Counted from the stretch's first letter, positions 8,086-17,033 are shown. The stretch: 64,000 bases of DNA from CBDDKS01 sp965230335 (GCA_965230335.1 CBDDKS010000006.1:2914001-2978000), one strand, 5' to 3'. The notes: generated from the sequence alone by a model not told the origin. Numbers and translations are program-made.

Positions 8086-9516
8086 ATGAAAGTAAGACGA
8101 TTTTTTGCAAAAGATATGCGAACTGTTCTAGGACAGGTAACTCAAGAATTGGGCGAAGACGCAGCGATACTGCAAACCAATCAATTGGACAAGGGTGTTG
8201 AAGTTATTGCGGCTTCTGATTATAACGAAGAGGATTTTCATGCATTGCACTTAACATTACCAGAACAAAAAAATCGTATTCCCTATGCAGAAAGCAGCAA
8301 GCCATTATTTTCAGTAGAACAAGAGCAAGAAAGTAGTCATCGTTTAAAATCTAAGAAAGAAACCGTCACAGATAACCTTTCTTTAAAACGACAGGATGAC
8401 TCATTACTATTTTCTGCACAGAACACAACACAAAATAAAACGCAAAATACAACACAGAATACAAAAGTTGATATGAAAAATGAGAAGTCATTATATGATG
8501 ATTTTCCTTCTTTTGGATTAGAAGCAACACAACCTCTAGGTAATGAGATGGTTGATGTTAAACATCAGGATGAAACATTTGATTGGGTCAAAGATCCTGC
8601 CATTATCGCTATGAAAGAAGAGTTGTATTTATTAAGACAACTGTTACAGAGTCAGGTTTCAGAATTGGCCTGGCATAAAAAATGTGCCAATACACCTGTA
8701 AGCGCTTCTCTTGAAAAACATTTACGTAGACAAGGCCTGTCAAGAAGTGTTGTACAAGGATTAATTTCACAGGTAAAACAGACAGACAGTTTAGAGCAGG
8801 GCTGGCAGTACACTTTGGGTTTGCTGGCAAAACAGATACACACAACCCAGGATTGCATTTTGGATCAAAGTGGTTATGTGGCTTTATTGGGTGCTTCGGG
8901 TGTGGGAAAAACAACCACTATTGCTAAGTTGGCTGCCAATTATGCTTTAAAGCATGGCCGGAAGTCTTTAGGTATTATTTCGATGGACAGTTATCGAATT
9001 GCGGCACATGAACAAATGAAAGTCTACGGACGTATTTTGCAGGTTCCCGTACAAATCGTTAGTGATAATGCTTCTTTAAAAAAAGCACTGAATTACTTTT
9101 CTGATAAGAAAATGGTGTTTATTGATACTGCAGGGGCCAGCCATCATGATGAAGATTTTAAGCAGCAAATGCAGATGTTAGAAACTGAATTGGCATCATC
9201 GATTCGTCGTTATTTAGTATTATCAGCAACATCACAGTATCAGGTGCTTGATGAAACCATTCGTCGTTTTGCGTCAATGGATATCCATGCTTGTATCATG
9301 ACCAAATTGGATGAGGCAACCAGTCTGGGTGAAATCTTGTCAATTTTGTATCAACAGTCTATGTCTATTGCTTATGTGACCTATGGGCAAAAAGTACCTG
9401 AAACCATCAAAGCCGCTCATGCACACCACTTGGTTTCCAAAATGGTCAGCCTGAGTAAACAGTTTGGCGAAACACTTTATGATGAATATCGCTTACCCTG
9501 TATTGGGGACAGTTAA
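8086..9516 (+). CDS. flhF: Signal-recognition-particle-type GTPase FlhF (polar flagellum placement)
   Basis: FlhF marks the cell pole for flagellar assembly. The 476-residue product has an N-terminal B domain starting MKVRRFFAKDMRTVLGQV, a variable linker (about 60-165) and the C-terminal NG domain. The GTPase motifs are G1 GASGVGKTTT (about 268-277), MDSYRIAAHEQM, FIDTAG and TKLDEA. Within the linker, nucleotides 8421-8465 contain NTTQ/NKTQ tandem repeats. No close Shine-Dalgarno sequence precedes ATG 8086. A 28-codon upstream ORF (8003-8089) ends in an ATGA overlap with this start, so translational coupling is possible. The flhG start directly abuts the stop. Confidence 0.95.
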   Translation: MKVRRFFAKDMRTVLGQVTQELGEDAAILQTNQLDKGVEVIAASDYNEEDFHALHLTLPEQKNRIPYAESSKPLFSVEQEQESSHRLKSKKETVTDNLSLKRQDDSLLFSAQNTTQNKTQNTTQNTKVDMKNEKSLYDDFPSFGLEATQPLGNEMVDVKHQDETFDWVKDPAIIAMKEELYLLRQLLQSQVSELAWHKKCANTPVSASLEKHLRRQGLSRSVVQGLISQVKQTDSLEQGWQYTLGLLAKQIHTTQDCILDQSGYVALLGASGVGKTTTIAKLAANYALKHGRKSLGIISMDSYRIAAHEQMKVYGRILQVPVQIVSDNASLKKALNYFSDKKMVFIDTAGASHHDEDFKQQMQMLETELASSIRRYLVLSATSQYQVLDETIRRFASMDIHACIMTKLDEATSLGEILSILYQQSMSIAYVTYGQKVPETIKAAHAHHLVSKMVSLSKQFGETLYDEYRLPCIGDS

Positions 9517-10392
9517 ATGATTTTGTCAGAACAGATGCAAAGAACCAGTGAATTAAATCGGTTAAATACTGTTATGAATCCCAAACCGGTTAAGGTGATT
9601 GCCGTGACTGGTGGAAAAGGCGGTGTCGGTAAAACCAATCTTTCCGTTAATATTGGGGTGTGTTTAGCACAACAAGGTAAAAAAACACTGATGTTTGATG
9701 CTGATTTAGGATTGGCTAACATTGATGTGATTTTAGGTTTGAAAATTAAACACAGTTTGGCGGATGTGCTGTCAGGTGATTGCGAATTAATCGATGCGAT
9801 TGCCAGTGGTCCCGCTGGGTTGCAGATCATTCCCGCATCCTCTGGTATGAAACATATGGCAGAATTGGGAAAAATGGAACATGCCGGTATTATTAGAGCA
9901 TTTAGTCAGTTAAATGGTCAGTTTGATTATTTGATTATTGATACGGCAGCAGGAATTACGGATAACGTGATTTCTTTTTCACAGGCATCTCAGGATATTT
10001 TAATCGTTGTGTGTGATGAACCGACATCCATCACGGATGCTTATGCGTTAATGAAAATCTTGCATAATGAACATAACATTGATCGATTTCATATTATTTC
10101 CAACATGGTGCGTTCAGCAAAAGAAGGGCGGGACGTTTTTAGTAAATTAACAAACGTGACTGGACGTTTTTTAGATGTTACGCTTGAATACCTGGGTGCG
10201 ATTCCCTATGATGACAACGTTAGAAAAGCAATCAAAAAGCAGAAATCTCTTTTAGAATTGTTCCCGCGTTCAGAAGCTTCAACAGCAATAAAATCTGTCG
10301 TAAAGAAAATAGAGGCCTGGCCTTACCCTACAGAAGCTCGAGGTAATATCGAGTTTTTCATGGAAAGATTACTGCAACGAGGTATTACCTGA
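9517..10392 (+). CDS. flhG: MinD-like ATPase FlhG/FleN (flagellar number regulator)
   Basis: FlhG is a MinD/ParA-type ATPase that limits flagellar number and, in relatives, antagonises the FleQ activator. The 291-residue product has the deviant Walker A KGGVGKTNLSVN (from about residue 34), DADLGLANID, the switch II region DTAAGI, and a C-terminal amphipathic tail. ATG follows the flhF stop with no gap. The pairing of flhF and flhG shows a polar arrangement. Together with the sigma-54 promoter at 468, it suggests FleQ-type control, although the activator gene is not in the window. Confidence 0.94.
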   Translation: MILSEQMQRTSELNRLNTVMNPKPVKVIAVTGGKGGVGKTNLSVNIGVCLAQQGKKTLMFDADLGLANIDVILGLKIKHSLADVLSGDCELIDAIASGPAGLQIIPASSGMKHMAELGKMEHAGIIRAFSQLNGQFDYLIIDTAAGITDNVISFSQASQDILIVVCDEPTSITDAYALMKILHNEHNIDRFHIISNMVRSAKEGRDVFSKLTNVTGRFLDVTLEYLGAIPYDDNVRKAIKKQKSLLELFPRSEASTAIKSVVKKIEAWPYPTEARGNIEFFMERLLQRGIT

Positions 10393-10422
10393 GGCAACAC
10401 TTAATAAGAAGAGAGCCTATTT

Positions 10423-11142
10423 TTGACTGGTATCGATAGTTATAAACAAATCAGCTCAGATGAAAATATTGCGGTTCGCTATGCGCCCTTAGTTAAACGT
10501 ATTGCTCATCATCTACTGGCGAGATTGCCTTCAAACGTTCAGCTTGAGGATTTATTGCAGGCAGGTATGTTAGGTTTATTGGAAGCCCATTCCAATTTTG
10601 ATCCCAGTAAAGGCGCCAGCTTTGAAACCTTTGCCGGTATCCGTATTCGAGGTGCGATGATTGATGATATACGGAAAGGAGATTGGGTGCCTCGTTCTGT
10701 ACATCGTAATTCAAGAATGATTTCGCAGGCCATTGCAGAAATAGAGCAGGAAACAGGAAGAGATGCGAGGGATAATGAAGTGGCACAGGCACTAGGGGTC
10801 GATGTTGAAGAATATCGAATGATGCTGATGGAGTCGAACGTGGGCCATATGCTGGATTTTGAAGAATTGGGGGTTACAGAAGATCATTTTTCAGAAGGTA
10901 TGGTGGGTGAACAGCAGACACCGTATGACAAATTGCAATCTTTTAGTTTTAGAGATTCCCTGGCAGAGGCAATAGCTGGCTTGCCAGAGAGAGAGCGTTT
11001 GGTGTTGGCACTCTACTATGATGAAGAGTTAAATTTGAAGGAAATAGGGGAAGTTATCGGCGTGAGTGAATCTCGAGTCAGTCAAATCAATAATCAGGCC
11101 ATGTTAAGACTACAATCTCGCTTAAGAGATTGGCGTAAATAG
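10423..11142 (+). CDS. fliA: Flagellar RNA polymerase sigma factor FliA (sigma-28)
   Basis: FliA transcribes late flagellar and chemotaxis genes and is held by FlgM until hook completion. The 239-residue product has region 2 (LEDLLQAGMLGLLEA, GASFETFAGIRIRGAMID, DWVPRSVHR), region 3 and region 4 (LPERERLVLALYY, GVSESRVSQI). The start is TTG 10423: AAGAGAG just upstream is well spaced, and the first in-frame ATG lies inside region 2. A weak sigma-54-like sequence (TGG at 10361, GC at 10374, spacing 10) lies in the 3' end of flhG; I do not rely on it. Confidence 0.96.
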   Translation: MTGIDSYKQISSDENIAVRYAPLVKRIAHHLLARLPSNVQLEDLLQAGMLGLLEAHSNFDPSKGASFETFAGIRIRGAMIDDIRKGDWVPRSVHRNSRMISQAIAEIEQETGRDARDNEVAQALGVDVEEYRMMLMESNVGHMLDFEELGVTEDHFSEGMVGEQQTPYDKLQSFSFRDSLAEAIAGLPERERLVLALYYDEELNLKEIGEVIGVSESRVSQINNQAMLRLQSRLRDWRK

Positions 11143-11207
11143 ATTTTTTTGGCTAAGTTTAAATAGAGTTCTTAACAGACCCTATTCATTTATCTCTTTG
11201 GGAGGTC

Positions 11208-11606
11208 ATGTTGGACAAAGATATAAAAATCCTGATAGTTGATGACTTTTCGACCATGAGGAGGATTGTAAGAAATCTTTTGCGTGAGCTAGGTTTTACC
11301 AATATCTCTGAAGCAGATGATGGTACAACGGCATTATCCAAATTAAAAGAATCTTCTTTTGATTTTTTAGTGACTGATTGGAATATGCCGGGTATGGCAG
11401 GTATTGAGCTACTGAAAAAAGTACGTGCAGACTCTGAATTAAATGATTTGCCTGTATTAATGGTCACTGCCGAAGCAAAGAGGGAGCAAATCATAGAAGC
11501 TGCTGAAGCCGGTGTTAATGGTTATATTATCAAGCCATTTTCAGCAGCGACCTTAAAAGAAAAACTGGATAAAATATTTGAAAGAATAGACAAATATTCA
11601 CTGTAA
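11208..11606 (+). CDS. cheY: Chemotaxis response regulator CheY
   Basis: CheY is the single-domain receiver that carries the signal from CheA to FliM. The 132-residue product keeps every key residue at positions matching E. coli CheY numbering: Asp12/Asp13, phospho-acceptor Asp57 (TDWNMPGM), Thr87, Tyr106 and Lys109. GGAGG at 11201-11205 is only two bases from ATG 11208 and five from TTG 11211, so the true start may be the TTG one codon later. It is separated from fliA by 65 bases. Confidence 0.96.
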   Translation: MLDKDIKILIVDDFSTMRRIVRNLLRELGFTNISEADDGTTALSKLKESSFDFLVTDWNMPGMAGIELLKKVRADSELNDLPVLMVTAEAKREQIIEAAEAGVNGYIIKPFSAATLKEKLDKIFERIDKYSL

Positions 11607-11632
11607 ATGATTCCAGTAATAAAGGCTGAACA

Positions 11633-11749
11633 ATGTATAAAAAAGATAAATTATATCAAAATGAACGTTTTTTACATCTAGGAGTTAAATGTTCTCTTTC
11701 AGAGATCGGGGATGATATGTTATTTTTAATTGATCTATTTGCAGCATAG
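11633..11749 (+). CDS. Possible 38-residue protein in the position of cheZ
   Basis: This short ORF begins at ATG 11633 with AAAGG seven bases upstream and ends 11 bases before cheA, its stop lying in the cheA ribosome-binding region. The product (MYKKDKLYQNERFLHLG at its start, MLFLIDLFAA at its end) has no motif I recognise and does not resemble the CheZ four-helix phosphatase or its C-terminal CheY-binding peptide. It may be a genuine small protein, a relic left after cheZ loss, or chance. No function can be assigned. Confidence 0.35.
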   Translation: MYKKDKLYQNERFLHLGVKCSLSEIGDDMLFLIDLFAA

Positions 11750-11760
11750 GGAAGGCATGC

Positions 11761-13923
11761 ATGACCTTTGAAGCAGATGATGAAATTTTAAATGATTTCA
11801 TTGTAGAAGCCGGTGAGATACTCGATCAGTTATCGGAGCAATTGATCGATTTGGAAAAAAATCCAGGCGATGAAAGTTTATTGAATACTATTTTTCGAGG
11901 GTTTCACACCATCAAAGGTGGTGCAGGGTTTCTCAATTTATTACCATTGGTTGAAATCTGTCATATCACTGAAAACGTTTTCGATGCACTCAAAAGAGGT
12001 GAAACATCGTTTACACCAAAGTTAATGGATTGTATTTTAAAGGCACTGGATTATGTCAATAAAATGTTTGCTGAAGTAAAAGACAAGCAGTTTCCTAATC
12101 ATGTACCAGAAACTTTTTTGAAGAAACTATCATCCTTTTCCGGTGAGATTTATATCCCTAGAAATCAAAAAGTCCAAAAACCCATGGATAATATGGAAAT
12201 GATAGATAACATGGAAACTAAAGAAAATAAAACGGATATTAATGAAGAGTTCCAGGAGGTGCTTCAGCAAAAAGGAAAAAATAATGATGAAATTACAGAT
12301 GATGAGTTTGAAGCTTTATTGGATGAATTGCATGGCCAGGGTAATCCAGTGTCATCAAAAGAGGCTGCTCAATCATCAGATAAAAAAGAAACAGCAACGC
12401 CATCAAAGAAAACAGCGACATCCAATAGCAAAGCCAGAAAGAAAACGGTTAATAAGAAAGCACCAGAGAAAGAAAGTCCAAATACTGAAAAAAAAGAAGA
12501 CTCTATTTCAAATGATGAGTTTGAAGCCTTATTACAGGAGTTAAATAAAAATCAGACAGAACCAGAAAAGAAACAATCAACAAAACCTCATTCTGAAAGC
12601 AAATCGGATAATAAAACAAGAGTTTTAGAGAGTCATAAAAAAACAACTGAAGAAAAAGAAGCTTCTAAAGAAAAAGAGATCTCTAAACCTATTATCAATA
12701 AATCCGTAGAAAAATCTCCCACAAATAAACCTAAATCATTATCAATGACAGCAGAATCGACAGTGAGAGTGGATACCAGTCGATTAGACGAAATTATGAA
12801 TATGGTTGGTGAGTTGGTTTTGGCAAGAAACCGTTTAAAAATGTTGTCTCACAATTCAAATGAGGAAAAATTAATTAAAGCCGTTGGCGAGCTTGATGTT
12901 GTCACATCTGATTTACAAGGCGCTGTCATGAAGACCAGAATGCAGCCTATTAAAAAAGTATTTGGCCGCTTTCCCAGAGTTGTACGTGATTTAGCAAGGA
13001 GTTTGAAAAAAGAAGTGGCATTGGAGTTATTGGGTGAAGATACTGATCTGGATAAAAATCTTGTTGAAGCATTGGCTGATCCTTTAATTCATCTGGTAAG
13101 AAATGCCGTTGATCATGGTATTGAAATACCTGAAGAACGCGTTAAATTGGGTAAAAGCAGAACAGGAAAAATTATTTTATCTGCAAAACAGGAAGGTGAT
13201 CATATTCTTTTGTCTATTAAAGATGATGGTAAAGGTATGAATGCTCATGAAATTAAAAAGAAAATTATAAAAATGGGATTGATGGAAAAAGAATATGTTG
13301 AAAGAATGAGTGACTCAGAATGTTTTAATGTGATATTTACACCAGGATTTTCTATGAAGGAAGAAATATCTGATGTATCAGGAAGAGGCGTTGGCATGGA
13401 TGTGGTGAAAACAAAAATAACACAGCTCAATGGTAGTTTGACAATTGATTCTGTCGTGAATGCAGGTACGACTATTTTAATAAAAGTGCCTTTGACATTG
13501 GCTATTTTACCGACACTTATGGTGTCTGTGGGAGGACAGTCTTTTGCTTTACCTTTAGCGAGTGTTAATGAAATTTTTCATTTGGACCTCAACTCAGTCA
13601 AAGTGGTTGATGGACAAGAGGTTATTATTATAAGAGATAAGGCGCTGCCTCTATTTCATTTGGAAAATTGGTTACGTCCTAAAAGAGTCGAGCAGATTAA
13701 AAATAAAAATGAAGAGGCACATATTGTTTTGGTTCAGATGGGAACACAGACCATTGGATTTGTTGTTGATGCCTTGTTTGGACAAGAGGAAGTTGTGATA
13801 AAGCCATTAGGGGAATCTTTGCAAGGTACACCTGGTATGGCAGGAGCGACAATAACGAGTGATGGTGGTATTGCATTGATACTTGATATACCCAGCTTAT
13901 TAGAGCACTATGCAAAAAAATAG
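11761..13923 (+). CDS. cheA: Chemotaxis histidine kinase CheA
   Basis: CheA autophosphorylates in response to chemoreceptors and passes phosphate to CheY and CheB. The 720-residue product has an N-terminal Hpt domain with phospho-acceptor His49 (GFHTIKGGAGFL), a long charged linker (about 135-330) in place of a clear P2 domain, dimerisation helices (about 335-400), an ATPase domain with LVRNAVDHGIE, DDGKGMN and GRGVGMD, and a C-terminal CheW-like domain. The linker holds two copies of a (D/N)DEFEALLxEL motif at about 180-190 and 251-261. GGGAAGG precedes the ATG. Confidence 0.96.
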   Translation: MTFEADDEILNDFIVEAGEILDQLSEQLIDLEKNPGDESLLNTIFRGFHTIKGGAGFLNLLPLVEICHITENVFDALKRGETSFTPKLMDCILKALDYVNKMFAEVKDKQFPNHVPETFLKKLSSFSGEIYIPRNQKVQKPMDNMEMIDNMETKENKTDINEEFQEVLQQKGKNNDEITDDEFEALLDELHGQGNPVSSKEAAQSSDKKETATPSKKTATSNSKARKKTVNKKAPEKESPNTEKKEDSISNDEFEALLQELNKNQTEPEKKQSTKPHSESKSDNKTRVLESHKKTTEEKEASKEKEISKPIINKSVEKSPTNKPKSLSMTAESTVRVDTSRLDEIMNMVGELVLARNRLKMLSHNSNEEKLIKAVGELDVVTSDLQGAVMKTRMQPIKKVFGRFPRVVRDLARSLKKEVALELLGEDTDLDKNLVEALADPLIHLVRNAVDHGIEIPEERVKLGKSRTGKIILSAKQEGDHILLSIKDDGKGMNAHEIKKKIIKMGLMEKEYVERMSDSECFNVIFTPGFSMKEEISDVSGRGVGMDVVKTKITQLNGSLTIDSVVNAGTTILIKVPLTLAILPTLMVSVGGQSFALPLASVNEIFHLDLNSVKVVDGQEVIIIRDKALPLFHLENWLRPKRVEQIKNKNEEAHIVLVQMGTQTIGFVVDALFGQEEVVIKPLGESLQGTPGMAGATITSDGGIALILDIPSLLEHYAKK

Positions 13924-13990
13924 CGCTTTATGAGTGAAAAAAACAGTATAGACACAAACATAAACACAAAAATGACTGGCAAGTAAAGTT

Positions 13991-15130
13991 ATGATAAAAG
14001 TTTTAGTAGTAGATGATTCAAGTTTTTTCTGTAGACGTGTGGCTTCATTATTGAATGAAGATGTTGATATTAAGGTGGTCGGTATTGCTGCGAATGGAAA
14101 AGAGGCGATAGAGAAGGTGAAAGAATTAAAACCCAATGTGATTACTATGGATGTGGAAATGCCCGTAATGGATGGGATCACTGCGTTAAGAACTATTATG
14201 GAAATTCAACCAACACCGACGCTAATGTTATCCTCTTTAACTTATGAAGGTGCCAAATTAACTTTGGATGCTTTGGATGCAGGTGCAGTTGATTTTCAAT
14301 TAAAAAGTTATGAAAGTATAGCTAATAGTGATAGTCAAAATGCTGTTGCTTTAAGAGAAAAAGTCAAAGAGATCGCCAAGGTTAAGAATTATGGTGTTTC
14401 TGCAGAAAAAAGTAAGTTGCAGAATTTAAAGCCGGCGACAGAGTTAAAAGAGATTCAGGAAAGACAACCTGTTTCTGAGTCAAAAAAAGAAAAACCCGCT
14501 GTTAAAGAAGAAGTAAAATTAAAAAAAGAAACATCAACGACGTCATCACAGTTAAAAAAACAATCGATTAAACTGATTGCGATTGGTGCATCAACAGGAG
14601 GACCAGTTGCCGTACAACATATTTTGATGCATTTGCCATCAAAAGTCTCATGTCCTATTTTAATTACACAACATATGCCCGCAACTTTTACAGGTGCATT
14701 CGCTGCACGTATGGATGGTTTATGTGAAATAACTGTAAAAGAAGCGGAAGACAGAATGTTGCTTGAAGCAGGCTGTGCATATATCGCTCCGGGTGGTAAG
14801 CAAACCTATGTTGAAGGTAATGAAAGTTCAAGTCGCTTGCGTGTCAGAGATACAGATTCACGCTTAATGTTTGCTCCTTGTATTGATGTAACCTATGTTT
14901 CAGCTGCAAAAGTATTTTCTGGTGATGTTTTAGCGATTATTTTAACAGGCATGGGAAGTGATGGTTGTGAAGGAGCAAAAATATTGCACAATAAGGGCGC
15001 AATGGTTTGGGCGCAGGATAAAGCCACCAGTGTCGTTTATGGTATGCCTTCTGCGATCATGCGCGCCGGTATAGCTGATGAAGAGTTGGCTCTAGGGCAA
15101 ATGGCGGATAGAATTCTTCGGGTTGTTTGA
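13991..15130 (+). CDS. cheB: Chemotaxis protein-glutamate methylesterase CheB
   Basis: CheB removes methyl groups from chemoreceptors for adaptation. The 379-residue product has an N-terminal receiver domain with Asp54 (TMDVEMPVMDG), a Lys/Glu-rich linker (about 135-190) and the methylesterase domain with nucleophile Ser201 (IGASTGGPVAV), the catalytic His in TQHMPATFT, and Asp in LTGMGSDG. Its stop overlaps the motC ATG (ATGA). No cheR is present in the window; in related gammaproteobacteria it often lies elsewhere. Confidence 0.96.
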   Translation: MIKVLVVDDSSFFCRRVASLLNEDVDIKVVGIAANGKEAIEKVKELKPNVITMDVEMPVMDGITALRTIMEIQPTPTLMLSSLTYEGAKLTLDALDAGAVDFQLKSYESIANSDSQNAVALREKVKEIAKVKNYGVSAEKSKLQNLKPATELKEIQERQPVSESKKEKPAVKEEVKLKKETSTTSSQLKKQSIKLIAIGASTGGPVAVQHILMHLPSKVSCPILITQHMPATFTGAFAARMDGLCEITVKEAEDRMLLEAGCAYIAPGGKQTYVEGNESSSRLRVRDTDSRLMFAPCIDVTYVSAAKVFSGDVLAIILTGMGSDGCEGAKILHNKGAMVWAQDKATSVVYGMPSAIMRAGIADEELALGQMADRILRVV

Positions 15131-15873
15131 TGAACTCATTAGCATTTTTAGGTATTATTTTTGTTATTGTTGCTATTTTTGGAGGACAATTTCTTGAAGG
15201 AGGTTCACCGCTCGCATTATTAAATTTTCCAGCTTTTGTGATTGTCATGGGAGGTACTTTAGGGGCTGTGATGTTACAAAGCTCTTTAAAAGCCTTGGTT
15301 CGTTCATTAAAAATGTTTTTCTGGGTTTTTAAACCGCCTTTCATGAATTATGAAAATGGTATAAAAAAAATGGTTGTATGGAGTAATGTTGCCAGAAAAC
15401 AAGGTTTTCTTGGACTTGAAAAACATTTGGATAAAATAGAGGATGACTTTGAAAAAAAAGCACTGTCATTATTAATTGATGGTAATGAGTCTAATACGAT
15501 TCGGGATGTATTATTAATCGAAGTAAATCATCGGCAGCATGATATATTTCAGTCTGTACGTATCTACGATGCGTTAGGCGGTTATGCGCCCACCTTGGGT
15601 ATTGTCGGTGCTGTTTTAGGACTTATTCAGGTTATGGGAGAGCTATCAGATCCATCACAGTTAGGTCCGGGTATTGCTACGGCATTTGTTGCTACCATTT
15701 ATGGAGTTGGTTTTGCCAATTTATTATTTTTACCCGTTGCTAATAAATTACGAAATATTGTACAAGCTAAAAAAATGTATCAAGAAATGATTATAGAAGG
15801 TGTTGCCTTAATATCTGAAGGAGAAAACCCCAAGGTAATCAAGTCTCGACTTGATGGTTTTAGACCATTATAA
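15127..15873 (+). CDS. motC: Flagellar motor stator protein MotC (MotA family)
   Basis: This is a MotA/PomA-family stator subunit that forms the ion channel with MotD. The 248-residue product has four membrane segments, the cytoplasmic loop with charged residues, and the conserved GGYAPTLGIVGAVLGLIQVM (about 152-171). Position after cheB and before a MotB homologue matches the motCD arrangement of Pseudomonas-type clusters. Whether it uses protons or sodium cannot be decided from inspection. Confidence 0.93.
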   Translation: MMNSLAFLGIIFVIVAIFGGQFLEGGSPLALLNFPAFVIVMGGTLGAVMLQSSLKALVRSLKMFFWVFKPPFMNYENGIKKMVVWSNVARKQGFLGLEKHLDKIEDDFEKKALSLLIDGNESNTIRDVLLIEVNHRQHDIFQSVRIYDALGGYAPTLGIVGAVLGLIQVMGELSDPSQLGPGIATAFVATIYGVGFANLLFLPVANKLRNIVQAKKMYQEMIIEGVALISEGENPKVIKSRLDGFRPL

Positions 15874-15905
15874 AATCTTTGTATACTTCAGTAAAAGAGG
15901 ATTTA

Positions 15906-16877
15906 ATGATGAAACAGATGATTGATGAAGACGCTTCCTCCGTAGATAGATGGTTGGTTTCCTATGCTGATTTTATGACATTATTGTTTGCTTTTTTTGT
16001 TGTCATGTATTCGGTTTCACAAGTGAATGAAGGCAAGTATCGTTTGTTAAGCCATTCGTTACTGGCAGCATTTCAACCCATTCAATCAAAAAATAAGGAG
16101 GTAGAAATTATTTCAGATTTACAGAAAAATAGTCAGGGAACGGAAATGATGAATATATTTGATAAGAACAACAGATTACAAAATAATACAACATTGAATA
16201 ATGAATGGCTTAAGCAAGGTACTTTTACAAATGCTGATGATATATTGAATAAACAGGATGCACTCATAAGTGTTAAGCAACAATTGGAAAATAGTTTTTC
16301 AGATTTAATAGAGAAGGACTGGGTCAATATTGAGTTAGGAGAAAAATGGCTTGAAATTAATTTAAAGAGCGCACTTTTATTTAAGAGTGGTAGTGATCAA
16401 TTAGAATCCAATGCAAAAATTGTTTTGAATGAAGTGGCTCAATATTTGTTAGAAGAACGTAATCTTATCAGTGTGCGAGGGCATACGGATAATCTTGCAG
16501 TGAATAAAGCCCGCTTTTCTTCAAACTGGGATTTGTCTTCTGCACGATCAGTTGCTGTCGCAGAACTATTAGAAAAACAAGGTGTAGAAGCGGTTCGTTT
16601 AATGGTTGAAGGTTTTGGTAGTATTCAACCTATTGCGAGTAATGAGACGCTAGAGGGAAGAGCTAAAAACCGTCGTGTGACTATTGCTGTATCACGTGAT
16701 CAATTGGCTTCAATTCAAGATACGCAACAAAAAAATACATCGCCAATCGAGAATTTTGATAAAGCTCAAGAAAAACAACAAGAGGTCGAATTTGATTTAA
16801 TTCGGTTACCCAATGGTGCTTTATTGATTCGAGGAAAAGATGTGAAAGACGATATTCCTCTGCAAAAAAATGAATAG
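15906..16877 (+). CDS. motD: Flagellar motor stator protein MotD (MotB family)
   Basis: MotD anchors the stator to peptidoglycan. The 323-residue product has one N-terminal membrane helix with the ion-carrying Asp22 (WLVSYADFMTLLFAFFVVMYS lies at about 16-36), a periplasmic linker, and a C-terminal OmpA-like domain with SVRGHTDNLAV and SARSVAVAELL. ATG 15906, or the adjacent ATG 15909, has GAGGA at 15897-15901; the longer TTG start at 15879 has no such site. A lysine/aspartate-rich tail follows the OmpA-like domain. Confidence 0.93.
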   Translation: MMKQMIDEDASSVDRWLVSYADFMTLLFAFFVVMYSVSQVNEGKYRLLSHSLLAAFQPIQSKNKEVEIISDLQKNSQGTEMMNIFDKNNRLQNNTTLNNEWLKQGTFTNADDILNKQDALISVKQQLENSFSDLIEKDWVNIELGEKWLEINLKSALLFKSGSDQLESNAKIVLNEVAQYLLEERNLISVRGHTDNLAVNKARFSSNWDLSSARSVAVAELLEKQGVEAVRLMVEGFGSIQPIASNETLEGRAKNRRVTIAVSRDQLASIQDTQQKNTSPIENFDKAQEKQQEVEFDLIRLPNGALLIRGKDVKDDIPLQKNE

Positions 16878-16883
16878 TTTGCG

Positions 16884-16902
16884 AGACTTTTTATAAAAGT
16901 CT
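16884..16902 (+). terminator. Possible weak terminator after motD
   Basis: AGACTTTT (16884-16891) and AAAAGTCT (16895-16902) form a perfect 8-bp stem with a three-base loop, six bases after the motD stop. A run of T is lacking, so termination strength is doubtful. The new promoter-like element at 16943 fits a transcription boundary here. Confidence 0.3.
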
Positions 16903-16942
16903 ATTATTATCAAATAGATAGGTAAGTAGTCAACAATAGATA

Positions 16943-16958
16943 TGGAACATTTATTGCT
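16943..16958 (+). promoter_or_regulatory. Sigma-54-like promoter upstream of cheW
   Basis: TGGAAC (16943-16948) and TTGCT (16954-16958) match the sigma-54 -24 element at five of six positions and the -12 element fully. Exactly 10 bases separate GG and GC. It lies about 75 bases before cheW, in the gap where parC and parP usually sit. It would let cheW-DUF2802 be expressed independently of the cheA operon. Confidence 0.5.
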
Positions 16959-17033
16959 TACTATTTAAATGTGTGCTTTATATTACGTGATTAAGTCAAA
17001 AAAATGACGAAGTCACTGACATAGGTAATGTTT

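Noticed and set aside
10361..10377. Sigma-54-like sequence TGGAAA-N5-CTGCA before fliA
   Set aside because: The spacing is right but both elements are poor and it lies inside flhG coding sequence, so chance is likely.
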